A stretch of 64,000 nucleotides of DNA from Dendrophyllia cribrosa (Eukaryota > Cnidaria > Anthozoa > Scleractinia > Dendrophylliidae), in NCBI GenBank assembly GCA_024195265.1, contig JAJLRJ010000001.1, forward strand, positions 53,765,202-53,829,201, written 5' to 3'. Position numbers and translations under genes: made by a program. The notes under the pieces are model-generated. The model was not told where the DNA came from and did not search any database. It saw only the letters and a list, made by a program, of their open reading frames with translations. Positions 33,104 to 45,359 of the stretch are shown in pieces. Within the stretch, counting starts at the first letter, position 1; each line of letters begins with the position of its first letter.

Positions 33104-36100
33104 TGTACCAATATTACCAGTTTCTTTTCGTTATATGTTTTAGAAGCAAACTAATATATAATCTCGGTAAAATTAAGAGGAGAGCAATATATATTTAGCG
33201 CGTTTTCGCCATGTGTGTTGGTCTAAAGACTGAGTCACTAAATTTAAATGGTTTGTAGCATTCGCAATCGAACTTGCTGTGAGGTATAACGCATGCCTAT
33301 ACAACATACTCTTGGTGTTGAGTGTCCATGATTGTTATTTTTCGAGGCGCAATAAATATTTATTTCACCTCGGGTGGAAATAAGCTCCTAAGTTGACGGC
33401 ATTCCTGTTGCAGCGTTTCTGTTCCGACGATTTTTTTGTAACTTGGCCACATTCTAGACTATATCAAAGGATTTTGAGCTAAATAAAACGGACCATTTTT
33501 TTTCTAGGAGGGCCTCAATATGAAATGAGGGGTTTGCGCAAATCCAGATTTTGGCTCCTGTATTTATTTCGAAGAAAATCGGTTCATATTTAATAATCCA
33601 TGCTTCATTCAACTAGGAGATACAAAAAGAATTATTGCAATAGAGTAAAAAACAAAGAAGTTATGACCAAAAGTTTGCCGTTGCGAGATTGCATCCAGGT
33701 CACAGATGAGCGCATTTTTCATTTCGAGCGAGTCACCTTAAAGGGTCCGAGGCTATAAAAATGTACAGGAAAGCGAATTGGCAGTAAAAACTAGATGGAC
33801 AATGTTCTCATCTAATAACATGCCTCTCGTGTTTTATGACAATATAAAACATGATTTGGCCTTCTTTATTTGTTAAATATATTATGTTTGGGTGACTGGA
33901 TTTTAACTAAATTATCTAGGTTTTGAAAACCTTGTCTGTTTGTAGTGTTTGTCATCGAAATCACTTGTCTGACACTCTCATGATCTCCCATGTAGTTTAC
34001 TGAAAATTTATCCTCAAAACTAAATGTAAAAGACGTTTTTATCTTACAAACGTTTCAGCTTTTTTTTCGGGAACACACTTCAAATACAATAAAACACTTT
34101 ACACTCTGATAAAACACGCTTTTTAGCCAATCAGAACGCGCGCAGTTTCTAGCCTGTACTATAAAACATTTTAGTACATGTTCGTGTAGAGTAATAAGTA
34201 CACATTGGACTGTTTAGGATCTTTAAATTACAATAGAATTCCGATAACTCGAACTACCAGGGGAAATACAAAACTGTTTGAGTTATCGAGGATTAAACTT
34301 CTATTAATTGAAGCAGGGGAAGTTAAAAGGTGGCGAAATAATAAAACTTCGCACAGATTTGCACTACGCGTTGCCTTATTTTTTTTCTTCAGTGGAGGTA
34401 GCTTAGCTAAATAGATGTCCTTGTATAAATATTGATTAAAATAAAGTAAACAAGTAGTCGAGCGAGGGAAACACGGGAGCCGGCGCGAAAATGGCGTATG
34501 TTGTGAATGAAGAACGTTTTCACAACAACATGAAATTCCCGCGAAAATCGCCCGCCTGTGGGTCGCGTCTCCTGGCGGTAAGGGTAAGCGATTTTCGCGC
34601 GCGGTCGCGTTTTTCGCTTTGCTTGACTATGCAAGAGAGAAAAAAAGAGCCCACTCAAAGTCAAGTACAATTAAACAGCACCTTAATTCTGCAGGTTTAA
34701 TAAAGGAAATTTAATGTATGTCCTTGAGTGGTTTCCTTGATAATTAATAGAGAAATTAGCGCTTCTACAATTAACAGATAATCACTTAACTGCACCTGAC
34801 AATTACATGTATGCAAGACGCGTTTTTGCGTACAGGCACCTTTGGACAATTTCTCGACCCAAGAAGTTGAGAAGAAAGCGGGAGAATGTTGCAATTTAAT
34901 TTTTCGTCCTATTCTTGATCCGATAGCTAGCCACCGTACATTCTAGGTCCTCTAGGCTCCCAAAATAGCATTAAAAATGGTCAAAAAGGAAGGAAAAACG
35001 TAAAACCCTTATTAACAGCAGGAAATAGAATTGAACAGCTGACAATTGAGTACGTGTGGTCTTCATTACTAAAAGGTTTTGTTGTCAGTTGATGAAAAAT
35101 TATTTTTTCGTCGCCCGCTTCTGTCGACACCCAGCTCTTGTGTTGTAATGTTATCGATGACTCTTTTCTTCGATATTTCATCAGTTCAAATGAGATAAGG
35201 GATCACTCCAGCGTGTGTGGGATTGTATCAGGACAGTTCACACCTCGGATGGCAGTGAGAGGGACCAGAAGCCCATGGTTAAAAACTTCTGAAACATCAT
35301 CTTGCTTTGATTTTAGAAACAAATTCTTGTTATCAGTTTAGTACGTTTTTTTCTCTATACTTTCTGTATGCTTTTGAATACAATAATACTTATGCTCATG
35401 CACATAAAGCTTGTTGACGTTGTTGTTCTGAAGACAACGAATTGTTCCAAAGGAATGCAATTAAGGGCGCCGCCAGGCCACGCCCATCATGCTTCCAGAC
35501 TAGACACACATTCTGTACATCTACAACTTGCGAAATCATTGCCAGGACGGTAAAAAAGTGCGATAAAAAAAAAAGAAGTGCATTAACATAAATTATATGA
35601 ATACAGGGGTGTGTGCAGTGATAACTAACAAAGATAAAATAAAGTTCAAACAAGTAGGTGGGTATTCACTGCCGACTTGGAGCACTCCGTCGATTCTAAT
35701 GTTAATTGTAATCTCACGGTTGCTCATCTGAGCAAGTCGAGCCGATAAAGCCTGAATTTTCAAGCGTGGACTCCATCTACGATTCGTTCTATGGTTTTAA
35801 ACCTTCATCATTTTTTCCAGGTTTTTTTTTCAATAAATTCATTAGATCACGGCGAGGATCACACCTATCACTCACCTATATTCACTTTATTGACTACCGT
35901 AGTTAGCGCTACCCAAGCTTTTATTAAAAGCCGGACATCACCCATTTTATCTGCCGGATAGCGACTTATCCGCTAGATAAGAGTTATCCGCTCTGTGAAC
36001 AACCAGTGCCCAACCTATCATACTGTAATATCCCGAAAGTAAGCGAAGGAAGTAAATTTTTTTCTACGGTAAATGGCCTGTTTACAATTGCTATTTGAAA

Positions 36101-39100
36101 ACTACTCCAAGGAACGAGAAGACTGAGTCCCTGGGAACGGGGTTATAGAATACCTGAACATGGAGGCCTGGCCTGCTCCAACCCATTTCCAAACGGAAAA
36201 TTTCGGGTCTTTTTGCGTGTACCGGTACTCATTGTCTTCTATTGTTTGTGAGGTATTGTATTTTTGGTCTTGTTTTGCATTTGTATTATTGTCGTTCTTT
36301 GTTCCTTTTGTTTTACGTCATCTGTGCTCCGGTACACACAGAAACAACCAAAATTTCCTTCAAACACAAGCTCCCCGAAGAAGGGCCCAAAACGTCTTTT
36401 GAACAAATGTAACGGCTTATTTGTTTGGAATTTTACGGTAACTGGCTGAGGAACAAAGTGCGATCGACCCACGAGGCCCAGGGGGGGGGGGGGGGGGGGA
36501 AGTCCCATATAAAAAGAATAAAGTTTTTAATTTGTATTTTGAAATCATGTACATATTTTTTCATCTTTTAGTAACATAGCACTATATTTGTTTATGAAAC
36601 AATATTGTATGTAGAGGGCCACTGGTTCGTCAGTGAAAACTGTTATGTGTCACCCTCAGTAAATAACGTTGTTACACGTATTGAACGTCGTATTTTGTAG
36701 GGATAAAGCGGGGGTCCACCTGAATGCCATTTTTCCGCCAATTAAAGCTACTTAACATGGATTTAATGGAAATACCTCGTTCACGTTTAAAGCAATCCAA
36801 AAATCCGTCGCTCATCTCATGAATCTGTGTTGTGGGATTTTTGGGTATGTTTGGGAGGAAATAGTTTTTCTCAAAGGATTTGTAAAATTTAGGGAAATAA
36901 GAAATATTGAAGATTTAATGTAGTTTTAAAATTAGAAATGAAATTTAAAAATTAGTAGATGGACCCCAAAATAGTCCACTCTCAACCTGGCGTGCTTTCG
37001 CGTGGGTATCAATTGTCTGTTGGTGTTCCAAAAATCATTTTCTATCCCTTCTTTGTATCTCTTCAAATTTCACTGAAATTCGGGTGTACCTCCACCTTAA
37101 AATTCGTGGTTTGGTGCCAGATGTTGAATCGAAAATGACCATGCCCACTGTCAGAGTCAGTATCTCACAGGGAAACCTAGCTTTTCAGAAATAATTGGTA
37201 CCTCGGGTTTGGGGTAAAATCATTGGAGTCACACCCACTCAAACCGGTTTCTGGCTCCTTTTCGGAATTTCTTTTAAAACTTTCCGACGATGCCCCCGTC
37301 ACTTTCATATGCAGGGAGTCCCTCGGGGCGCGAGGTAGAGGAGGTAGCAGCACTTTCGCCGCACTTTTAGGAGCCAAATCAGCTCGCTCCAAGTCGCTAA
37401 GAGTTGTGACAGTATGTGTTGTGTCGGCATGTATTGCACAACAATTTTGAGTATGCCGAATGTCCTTGACCCTTCCATAAAGTTAACATCGATTTTTAAA
37501 AAAAAAAAATGCAATGGAATTGGAAGTTTTTCAATCGGTTTTTGAGATAATAAATAGATCACACATGACTGGAACCAATGACGTTTGAATGACGAGGTGG
37601 CGCCTCGGTAAGAATTTGAAGAATGCATGTTATCCCTGACGTCACTTTCTTCAGACCGAGTCCAAGTTATCCTTTCGGTGATTTATAGAGACTTGTCGCT
37701 TTCTCTTGAAAACAAATGTTAATTTCCCATAGAAAGTTTTTAAGTAAAATAGTTTTTAAGAGCCGACAATTTTATAGCGATTTCAGATTTTTTTGTAACG
37801 ACGTTTTTTGGCCTCTTTTTGGGACTCGCCGGTGCAGACAGTCCCGGCTCATTACAGGAAAAAACGAGACCAACTGCTGAAAGGTCAATAAAAAAACGGA
37901 CAAATTTGCACGGAAGGAAATTTTACGATTTGTGTGAAATACGCTTGTTGAATCTGCCCTGTGATAAAGAATGTTTTGGAGAACCAGCGAGGCAGTGTAA
38001 AAAAATATGGTTCTCAAATCAGTTTTGGAGTGTTGATTTTATCGGGATTTGAAATAATCCCGCGGGCGAGTGGGCGTTACTTTATTGATGGACAAGTGAA
38101 ATGATAAGTGTCACGCCTCTATTCACATGTAACGTGAGTAGAATTTCTCGAACATCCGCGGGGTTTCCTGATTACTTTGGTCGAAATATCATTTTGCTCA
38201 GTTACGTTCAGGCCCGGTCGCGAATTGTGGCGATTCCTACACGTACGTACTGTAGTATTATTATTTTACATTTTGGAATCTCAGTATTCGAATTTATCCA
38301 GCGTTATACGAGATTCGGGCGAACACACATCGCACATATTATCGTACGAGGAACATATCAACCGCCACTGGCATTGAGGTAAGCCGATGTAGATTATTAT
38401 TATTCGATATCTGTTACCAGAAAAAGTTGTTCGTGAGTTAGTAAATCAGTGTAGAATCTGTTTAAAGTTTAAAAGAATTTATGTTCGGTACTCTAATAGA
38501 ATTATCTTGTGCACATGTGAGTTCTATTCAACGTCTATTCAAAAGCACACTTTAGTTCTTTGTTGTTGTTGAATCGGTCATTTGTGACATCTCAAAGCTG
38601 CATTTCAAATGCTTAAGAAGCGACTGTTAGACCACCAATGCTGTGAATGTTGTTGAGCCATTTCAAAGCTTTTTAAGCGATCTTACTTGCCCCTGTTTAT
38701 TTGATTTAGTGATTTCGTCGCCATACAATGCCAAAAAGTCGTGGGAACTCGCAGTCGGCTTTGCACTATAAACACGCGAGATTTTACGACAAGTGATTCC
38801 CTATTCATCCACAGGTGTTTGTTTCGTGAACGGGCATGATAAACTTGGCGATAAGTTTTAGAACAGCTCTTTTTATTTGGCCGGTAAACATAGTAAATCT
38901 TTTCCGATCTTTTACGTCAAAAATATTACTGTGCAATTAAACAGGCTCCGAGGTTCTTGAGGGGTATGTTGATCGCTTCCTTTGTGTTCAAACAAACACA
39001 AAAGCTAACACATTTGTCTTTCCATGCATGTCGCGCCCAGTATTTTGGTTTGGTCGTGTTATCGATCTGCCAGCAATCCGTGTTTTTTCTACAAGAAAAA

Positions 39101-42100
39101 AAAGAAGGAAACTGATGCTTGCTTGCTTTTATAGCATTCTGGCGATGGGTTTTTAATTAATAACCGCGAACCACCGGAGAAACTTTGTTGATATTTGATA
39201 AACAAGAATCTTGTGCCACATGTCGGCTTGATCAAAGATTCTTGAGCGGTGTTTACAAAACTTTTATCCTATTTTCTCTTGTTATATTTCTGAACGTGTT
39301 TGGAGGGGAAAATTCACGTCTTTTGTTAGCCCAGTTGTCAGATTCGCAACTAGAGATCCAAAACATAAATTTGATAGATTGTTTCTATTTCTCATTTCCA
39401 TAAGTGAAAATTGGCTTTTGTCTTCAAGCACGACTTATATTATTTCCGGTGGCTTCCACCGGGTATTTTGAAATAGAATGGAAGGGATTTACTATCTTTT
39501 CTTCGACCCTTAAAGATTTCGTGACTTTGTAATAGCCGCAATTTTGATCGGACTGATCGGCAAGCGATTACTGTCTGATATAGGTGTTACTATTTATTCC
39601 TGTTTGGTTTTTTACTTCCTTTGTTTTCTCGGCATGTAATCCCTTTTCGTTTTGGAACAATAATGTTCAATTTGAAGGCAGGGAAAGCCAAGGAAGCATC
39701 ACAAAGTTATTTTGAAATCGTCTGTTGTCGGTCACGTACGCATTTTTCTGGTTTCTGGTTTTATAAACAGCCCACATAAGTCCTGAGGCATCAAAAATCT
39801 GTTTCTTTCTTTTCAAGTTACAGGAAAAGCCAGGATCAAGTGTTAGTATTTTCTTTGGCGAAAATCTCTGTAAGCATGTTTTTTGTCTTCTTAAAGCGCT
39901 TGTAGCTATAGAAGCATCTTGCGCAAGATTCGTATCACTTATGTCTCTATTAGCTGCACGTATTCCAGAAGACAAAACAGTCATTATTCGGCTATTGGTG
40001 ACCTTTTACTGCGGAGGTGACAGCCCGCAGCTAAATTTAATAGCAGCATTTATGGACAAATGTTTTCTTGTGAGCCACAAAAATTGATGATTGTGCCTTG
40101 TGGAGAAGTTTTTAAGAAGTCGTTATCGAATTGAAAGGTAAGAGCTTGTTCGTCGATCGACAAAACAAAACTGTTGAGGTTTTGGGCACCGTATTTTCCC
40201 TGTTCAGAACGATGTGTTGACAGTGAGTTTTTGTCGTGTTGTCAATTAAAGAAGACATTTATTTTGTTTCCAATTTGTGTCACATTTTATAGGATTTGAT
40301 TTGAAACGTGTAACGCACAACGTTGCCAATCACTTTGTTTTGAACAATAAACGCACGCCATTTGCCGAAAAAAATTACTGTAAACTGCTACACATTCCTT
40401 TAGAATTATCAAAGCAACGATTTCAAAAGTCAAGTAACCTAACACGTCCCTTGTCTCGCTGAAAAATTGAATATATTAAAAAATGACAGTAATTGAACCG
40501 TGAACAAACAAGAAAACGGAAATGTGGCATTTACATTTTGTTTTTAAAATCCTAATGCCCAATATCTTTTGTAACCTGTCGCTGATCTCTTTCAAAAGCA
40601 TGTTCTTTGTCATAGATGTGACGAATATGTTGGACATTCTTGTTTATTTCCTGTGTAAATGGCATAGTGATTTGTGTACAGGGTGCATGCATGTGAATTA
40701 ATTTTGATGCATCTTTTATCATTCCTTTCATCGCCAGACTTGACACTTTAGCAGATAAAGTGCGTTTGAAAACTACTTCTAGATTTCAAAGTAACCCCCT
40801 CCTAACTGATAAGGGACTGAAATGTTTGGAGCTTGTGACATTTTAAATCAATTTGAAACGTGAGAAAGGGAGCATATTTGCAATGATATTTCCACCTTCT
40901 AGGAGAACCAGAGCTAACTATCTGTCAGTAAAGAATGATGTTGAAATTACAAAGATGATATTGAATTAGCATGAAGTATTTTGGGAATAAAAGCAACAGT
41001 CTTAAGTTTTATGTCAACCGCCATCAAAACCCTGTAGCAAAATTCAGACCACCCAGGCCAGAGAAATAATGCTCCTTTCCATCAGAAACCGATTATTCAA
41101 CCAAATTAGAATATATTGGAGCTATGAGAAATGTAACGTTTTCACTGGCAGAGTCAAACATCGATTTGTGTAAGTATGTGATCCACTTTGGAGCCCTTGT
41201 GGATAACATCCTACAGTGTCACCATTCAAATGGATATATGTCAACAGTACTGTCTTATGGTGGTTGTTTTTACAATATTTTACAAAATGAAATTTGATAC
41301 ATTATTTCAGCCACACCTGACAGTACTAGTTAAAATTGGTTCCACTATCTGTTAAAAAAAAAAGGAGCACCTGATCTCAGCAACAACAACAACTATCCTA
41401 AAATTTGTCATGGATTGGTGAAAGAAGGGACTCAAATCGGTCTAGAATTTAATCCAACCCCCTTGCTCCCAGATAACCTAGGAAATAAAAAGTGATAGAG
41501 ACCAGTGTTGGGTTAAGGGGCGGTGACAAAGAGAGCTTTTCACATACATATCACTGTGTCAGGCATTGAAAACTATGATGGAAATGCAATCTTAGTAAGT
41601 GAAGAAGTTTTTGGTCTTTTTAGAATAGCAAGTGTGATGTATCTTATTGTTGCTGCATTCAGCAATAAAATTGTTTACTTTGTAATTAAGGTGATCAGCT
41701 TTTAGGGAATCAGACATATCAAAATTTAATCATGTTGTTTCAGGTGTAAATTACATTTTAATTTGGTTTCCTTTGCTATTAGGTTTACTGCTCTTTGAAC
41801 CTGTAACACTTTCTAGAAAAAAAAATGATGTGTTTATGAACCTATTAGCTTTCGGACTAATCCAAGATGTTTTTAAAATAAATACAAATGAATGTATACT
41901 GTATTTCTTTTCCTCTGTATTAGAGAAAGAGAATAATATCTAACAAATTAATGTGTTACCTGAGGGCTGTGCTCTAGCAGTGCCCAAGCAGCGCCCAGGT
42001 GCCATTGGCAATAGCTTTTGTCATCGGGCGACAAGAAAAGTTGAGTTTTTGGACATGGCTTAACTGCTGGGCACCCTAATAAATTGTCATAGTTGGACTC

Positions 42101-42301
42101 TTTTTGGAATCCTGTTTAACTGTTAGAGCACAGCCATAGGTACTAATTTGAAGGAATTTTAAATAAGGACCTGATTTTTTGAATGCCACAATATGTTATG
42201 TAGTATTTATTGATGGTTACTCATCAATGAATTTTTATGGTGTACTGTTTCAGTTTTGAATAACACTTGAATATTAACTGTTTATAAATCTGTAATTTCA
42301 G
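33104..42301. other. Intergenic and possible LHFPL2 upstream region; no coding gene seen
   Basis: About 9 kb with no frame that looks like a gene. It holds fragments of repeats, among them a TTATCCGC palindrome near 35950-36010 and a 19-G run at 36481. A hammerhead-like word order (CCGAAGA, AGGGCCC, AAAACGTC) lies at 36374-36397. LHFPL2 needs at least one noncoding 5' exon here because its first coding exon starts with a splice acceptor. A GAG|GTAAGC donor at 38378/38379, after a less repetitive stretch from about 38060, is one candidate, not proved. Confidence 0.4.
41967..42135. mobile_element. MITE with GGCTGTGCTCTA ends
   Basis: Inverted ends GGCTGTGCTCTAGCAG and CTGTTAGAGCACAGCC bound a 169-bp element just upstream of the LHFPL2 coding exons. 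The interior has GTGCCCAAGCAGCGCCCAGG. No clear duplication of the target. Confidence 0.65.
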
Positions 42302-42374
42302 GTAAAAGAGTACTATTCATTGTCTTCATCAAAGGACACATAAACTTGGTGATAATAGACAATCTGCAAACAAG

Positions 42375-44473
42375 ATGGGAGAAGTCTATGTTATAATTAC
42401 AACAAGAAACATTCTATGGATGATTCTCTCTTTAGTTGCTACCTTAGCAGTAGTCACTGGCATCATGACACCCAAGTGGCTCTATGGAAGCTCCAGACCC
42501 TTTGCTGACAAGGGTTTCAATTCAACAACAGATATCACCCCTGACCTGTTTTACAGACCCTCTATTGGAATCTACAACCGCTGCAAAAGAATTCACAGGT
42601 CAATTGGAGGTGATCCTGAGCTGAACTGTTATAAATATGCTACGGGTTTCATGGATATTCCTTCAGCGGCATGGAAGGCATGTCTATTTTTCCTGTGCCT
42701 GGGAACATTTCTTCTTGCAGTTGTTGTGTTAATGTCATTAGTTGGATTCTGTGCACAGAGTGTGGGAAAGAAGTCTATTTTCTCACTTGGGGGAGTGATT
42801 CAGGCTATAGCAGGTGAATGATTTTATAATACAATACAGGGGTTTTATTAAGATTTTGAACAGCAGCCGGACAAAATCGTGTTCACAGCCGGTCAATTTG
42901 ACCGGATCCCAGCACTTAATGAAATGAAACCCCTGCAATACATTAAAGTTTATTAGGTTTTCAAATGGAATATTCATACCTAATTTACAATGTAATGGAG
43001 CAGGGATGGTGCAGGCACTCGCCTCCCACCAATTTGGCCCGGGTCTGATTCCTGAAGACGATGCCACATAATAATAATAATAACATGCACAATCTTTCAA
43101 CAGGAAAGCCCATTCACCCGAAAGTGGTTTTCAATAGGGTCCTGTATGTATGAAAAGTTGTAAATAAAAAAAATAAGTTAAACTACCTGATACATATATT
43201 AATATACAAATAAAATAAAATATTAAGGACTAAATCGAGAAGAACTAGGAGCTAAAAAGTTTAAGCTTAAAATTCACTAAAGAGTTCGAATCTCTGACTA
43301 ACAAGTCCAAATTGTTCCAGTCGAGGGAGGCAAAAGAAGTAGTCTGCCACTGGCCCCAATCACGTTTAGCCAGTGGCCTCCTGATATCACGCCTTGAGTG
43401 TGTGTTGTGGGAGTGAAACTCTCTGTTGGTGTGAATAACAGATTGGTAGTTGAATTCAATCAGATTGTTCAAAACATGCACTTGTACATGAAGATAGCAG
43501 CCTGGGTTGAGTTTGTTGTTGGTTGTCGTCCTTATACTCCAAGGGGTTTTCACCAGATACTCAGTTTTCCTCCCTCCACAAAAACACATTTCTTCCAATT
43601 TGATCTGGAAACAGTAGAAATAAGAGTCGCCTCATTGATTCCATAAAAAAATTCCTATTTAAAAAGGTAACCTGGGCACCCCAGGAGGGGGGGGGGGGGG
43701 TACTCTCATATATAAGCTATATGGGTATGTGCTGCTGTGAATGGTATGGTTTTCAAGCAGTTTAGTCTGGGATAGGGTAAGAAATCAGAGAGTTTTGGTC
43801 TTGAGTAGGGTATTATTTGCCAGGGAACTGATCAGTGGTATGTCCAAGAATTAAGTCAAGAATAGGGATTGAAACTTGGAAGAGAAAGAGCCTTCCCTAA
43901 ACGGAAATAAAATTATTGCAGCAACATTGTTGACAGATGGTTTTCCATTAAAAACACTAATAGTAATAAATTCTAAAAGTAGCAAGTCTGGGATAGGGTA
44001 GGGATTTTTGGTGTCTAGTCTAGTATTGGGTTGCAAAATCAGCTGAACATGGTCTGGTATAGGGTAAGGATTTCAGAGTCCCAGTGGCACACCCCCACCC
44101 AAATACATATGGAGTACCTTCCCCGGGCTTGGCACCCTTGCTTATCTCCCTCCTCTATTTTGGTTCACTGAAAGCTTAAATTTGTTTTGCTTCTGTTTCT
44201 GTAGCTCTGTTCCTTGTCATTGGCCTAATTCTCTATCCAGCTGGTTGGGGCAATGATGAAGTTGCTGAAATGTGTACACGGAAGGCTATTCAGAAACCTG
44301 GGGCGTTTGTTATCAATGATTGTTCTCTTGGATGGGCTTTTTATGCCGTACTTGGAGGAACGTTGTCATCATTTCTATGTTCTTTGTTATCTGCTCAAGC
44401 GGAGAAGTCCACGTCGAGCGATGATGTTCAGGATCAGATTTCAGATGGAAAGACAGTCATCTGTTTAATATAG
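42375..44473 (+). CDS. LHFPL2: LHFPL2-type tetraspan membrane protein
   Basis: Two coding exons, 42375-42813 and 44205-44473, join in phase 1 (GCA G|GTGAAT ... CTGTAG|CT) to give 235 residues. A splice acceptor ends at 42301, so 42302-42374 is 5' UTR. Four hydrophobic segments lie at about 11-31, 101-126, 138-160 and 188-208, with a large first loop (about 32-100) containing GIYNRC and three Cys. Family words are KKSIF, LILYPAGWG, DCSLGWAFY and the C-terminal pattern VQ..I..GK..ICLI, as in vertebrate LHFPL2. LHFPL proteins are four-pass membrane proteins; LHFPL5 works in hair-cell channels and LHFPL2 is linked to reproductive-tract development in mouse (from memory). The coral role is unknown. 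The intron (42814-44204) contains several short transposons. Confidence 0.93.
42837..42935. mobile_element. CAGGG-family MITE with 5-bp duplication (CAATA)
   Basis: A 99-bp element starting CAGGGGTTTTATTAAG and ending GAAATGAAACCCCTG. CAATA is duplicated at 42832-42836 and 42936-42940. The inner words CAGCCGGACAAA and TTCACAGCCGG tie it to the element at 7005-7170. In the LHFPL2 intron. Confidence 0.8.
42999..43613 (+). repeat. Split tRNA-headed SINE (head and tail separated)
   Basis: The head at 42999-43075 (GGCACTCGCCTCCCACCAAT, GCCCGGGTCTGATTCC) and the tail at about 43498-43613 (GGGTTGAGTTTGTTGTTGGT and AAACACATTTCTTCCAATTT) match the two halves of the intact SINE at 48120-48353. About 420 bp of unrelated sequence starting at an ATAATAATAATAATA tract separates them, either a later insertion or two partial copies. 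Confidence 0.55.
43674..44133. mobile_element. Poly-G / GTACTC inverted-repeat element, copy 1
   Basis: The left end has a 14-G run followed by TACTCTCATATATAAGC. The right end reads ACATATGGAGTACCTTCCCC. Internal GGGATAGGGTA words recur. The end structure matches the element at 58208-58640. In the LHFPL2 intron. Confidence 0.6.
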
Positions 44474-45333
44474 ATGTAGCTGACAGACGTGTAGCAAGGA
44501 TGCACAAGACAGCTGTTTAAGTCTGGCTCACATCAAATAATGATCTGAACAGTCTATCCTCTCTGAACATGTGACTACCGAAAATACCATGGAACTGTGT
44601 TCGCTGTGATGTAGCTGCTTATAACAGGTCTGAAATACAATCACTTTACTGACAAAAAAAAAACATTTTGGACATGTGTACCACTTACTGCTCATCTCAA
44701 TAAACCACGACACCCACAAATTTTATGGCCTCTTTTAAAGTAAATGATTGTGATGCCAAGTCCTTATGCATCACGTTACAGGAAAGAATGCAGTCACATG
44801 GTGCAAACAAACATACGACTTGATGCATCTGACACAGACTCGCAGTATTATGATCATTACTCTGAAAGTGGCCAAAATATTGGTGGGTATCGCAGTTTAA
44901 GGTAAATCGTAGTTAGAGAGGTGGTCACACAAGAAGGTTTTAACAGATGTGGTGTTAGGAGATGAATTATCCACACATGGCAAGAGTGAAGTTTTATTTT
45001 GATTTTAAAAGATAGCAATAGAGAAAAATAAGTATTACTAAGTGTTGAGTTCTTTACAGAACACAGTAAGCATTAATGACTGGTGCATTTATGCCAATAA
45101 AGCTATTAAGGTTTCATTAAGGGAATAAAGATGCGAAATTTGTGCAGTTGAGCTATATGGAGCCTGTTATAGCACAAGATTGATACGAAGTCTTGTAAGA
45201 TGTTTTTAAATTTAGTTGTAAATTTAAAGAAGATTATAGTGGTAGTTATTTTTTGTGGCCATTAATATCATTTTCTTTTCATGACACAAAGATTGTAGTT
45301 GCAGTATAAGATATTTTTGAGTTTTGTTTGTTT

Positions 45334-45339
45334 AATAAA
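45334..45339 (+). promoter_or_regulatory. Candidate LHFPL2 polyadenylation signal
   Basis: AATAAA about 860 nt after the LHFPL2 stop, followed by T/G-rich sequence. Earlier AATAAA words at 44699 and 45096 are alternatives. Sequence alone cannot choose among them. Confidence 0.4.
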
Positions 45340-45359
45340 CCTATTGATGGGATACATGA

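Noticed and set aside
38101..38382. A 93-codon open frame as a gene upstream of LHFPL2
   Set aside because: Composition is not protein-like and an overlapping frame is equally long; at most this is a noncoding first exon of LHFPL2.
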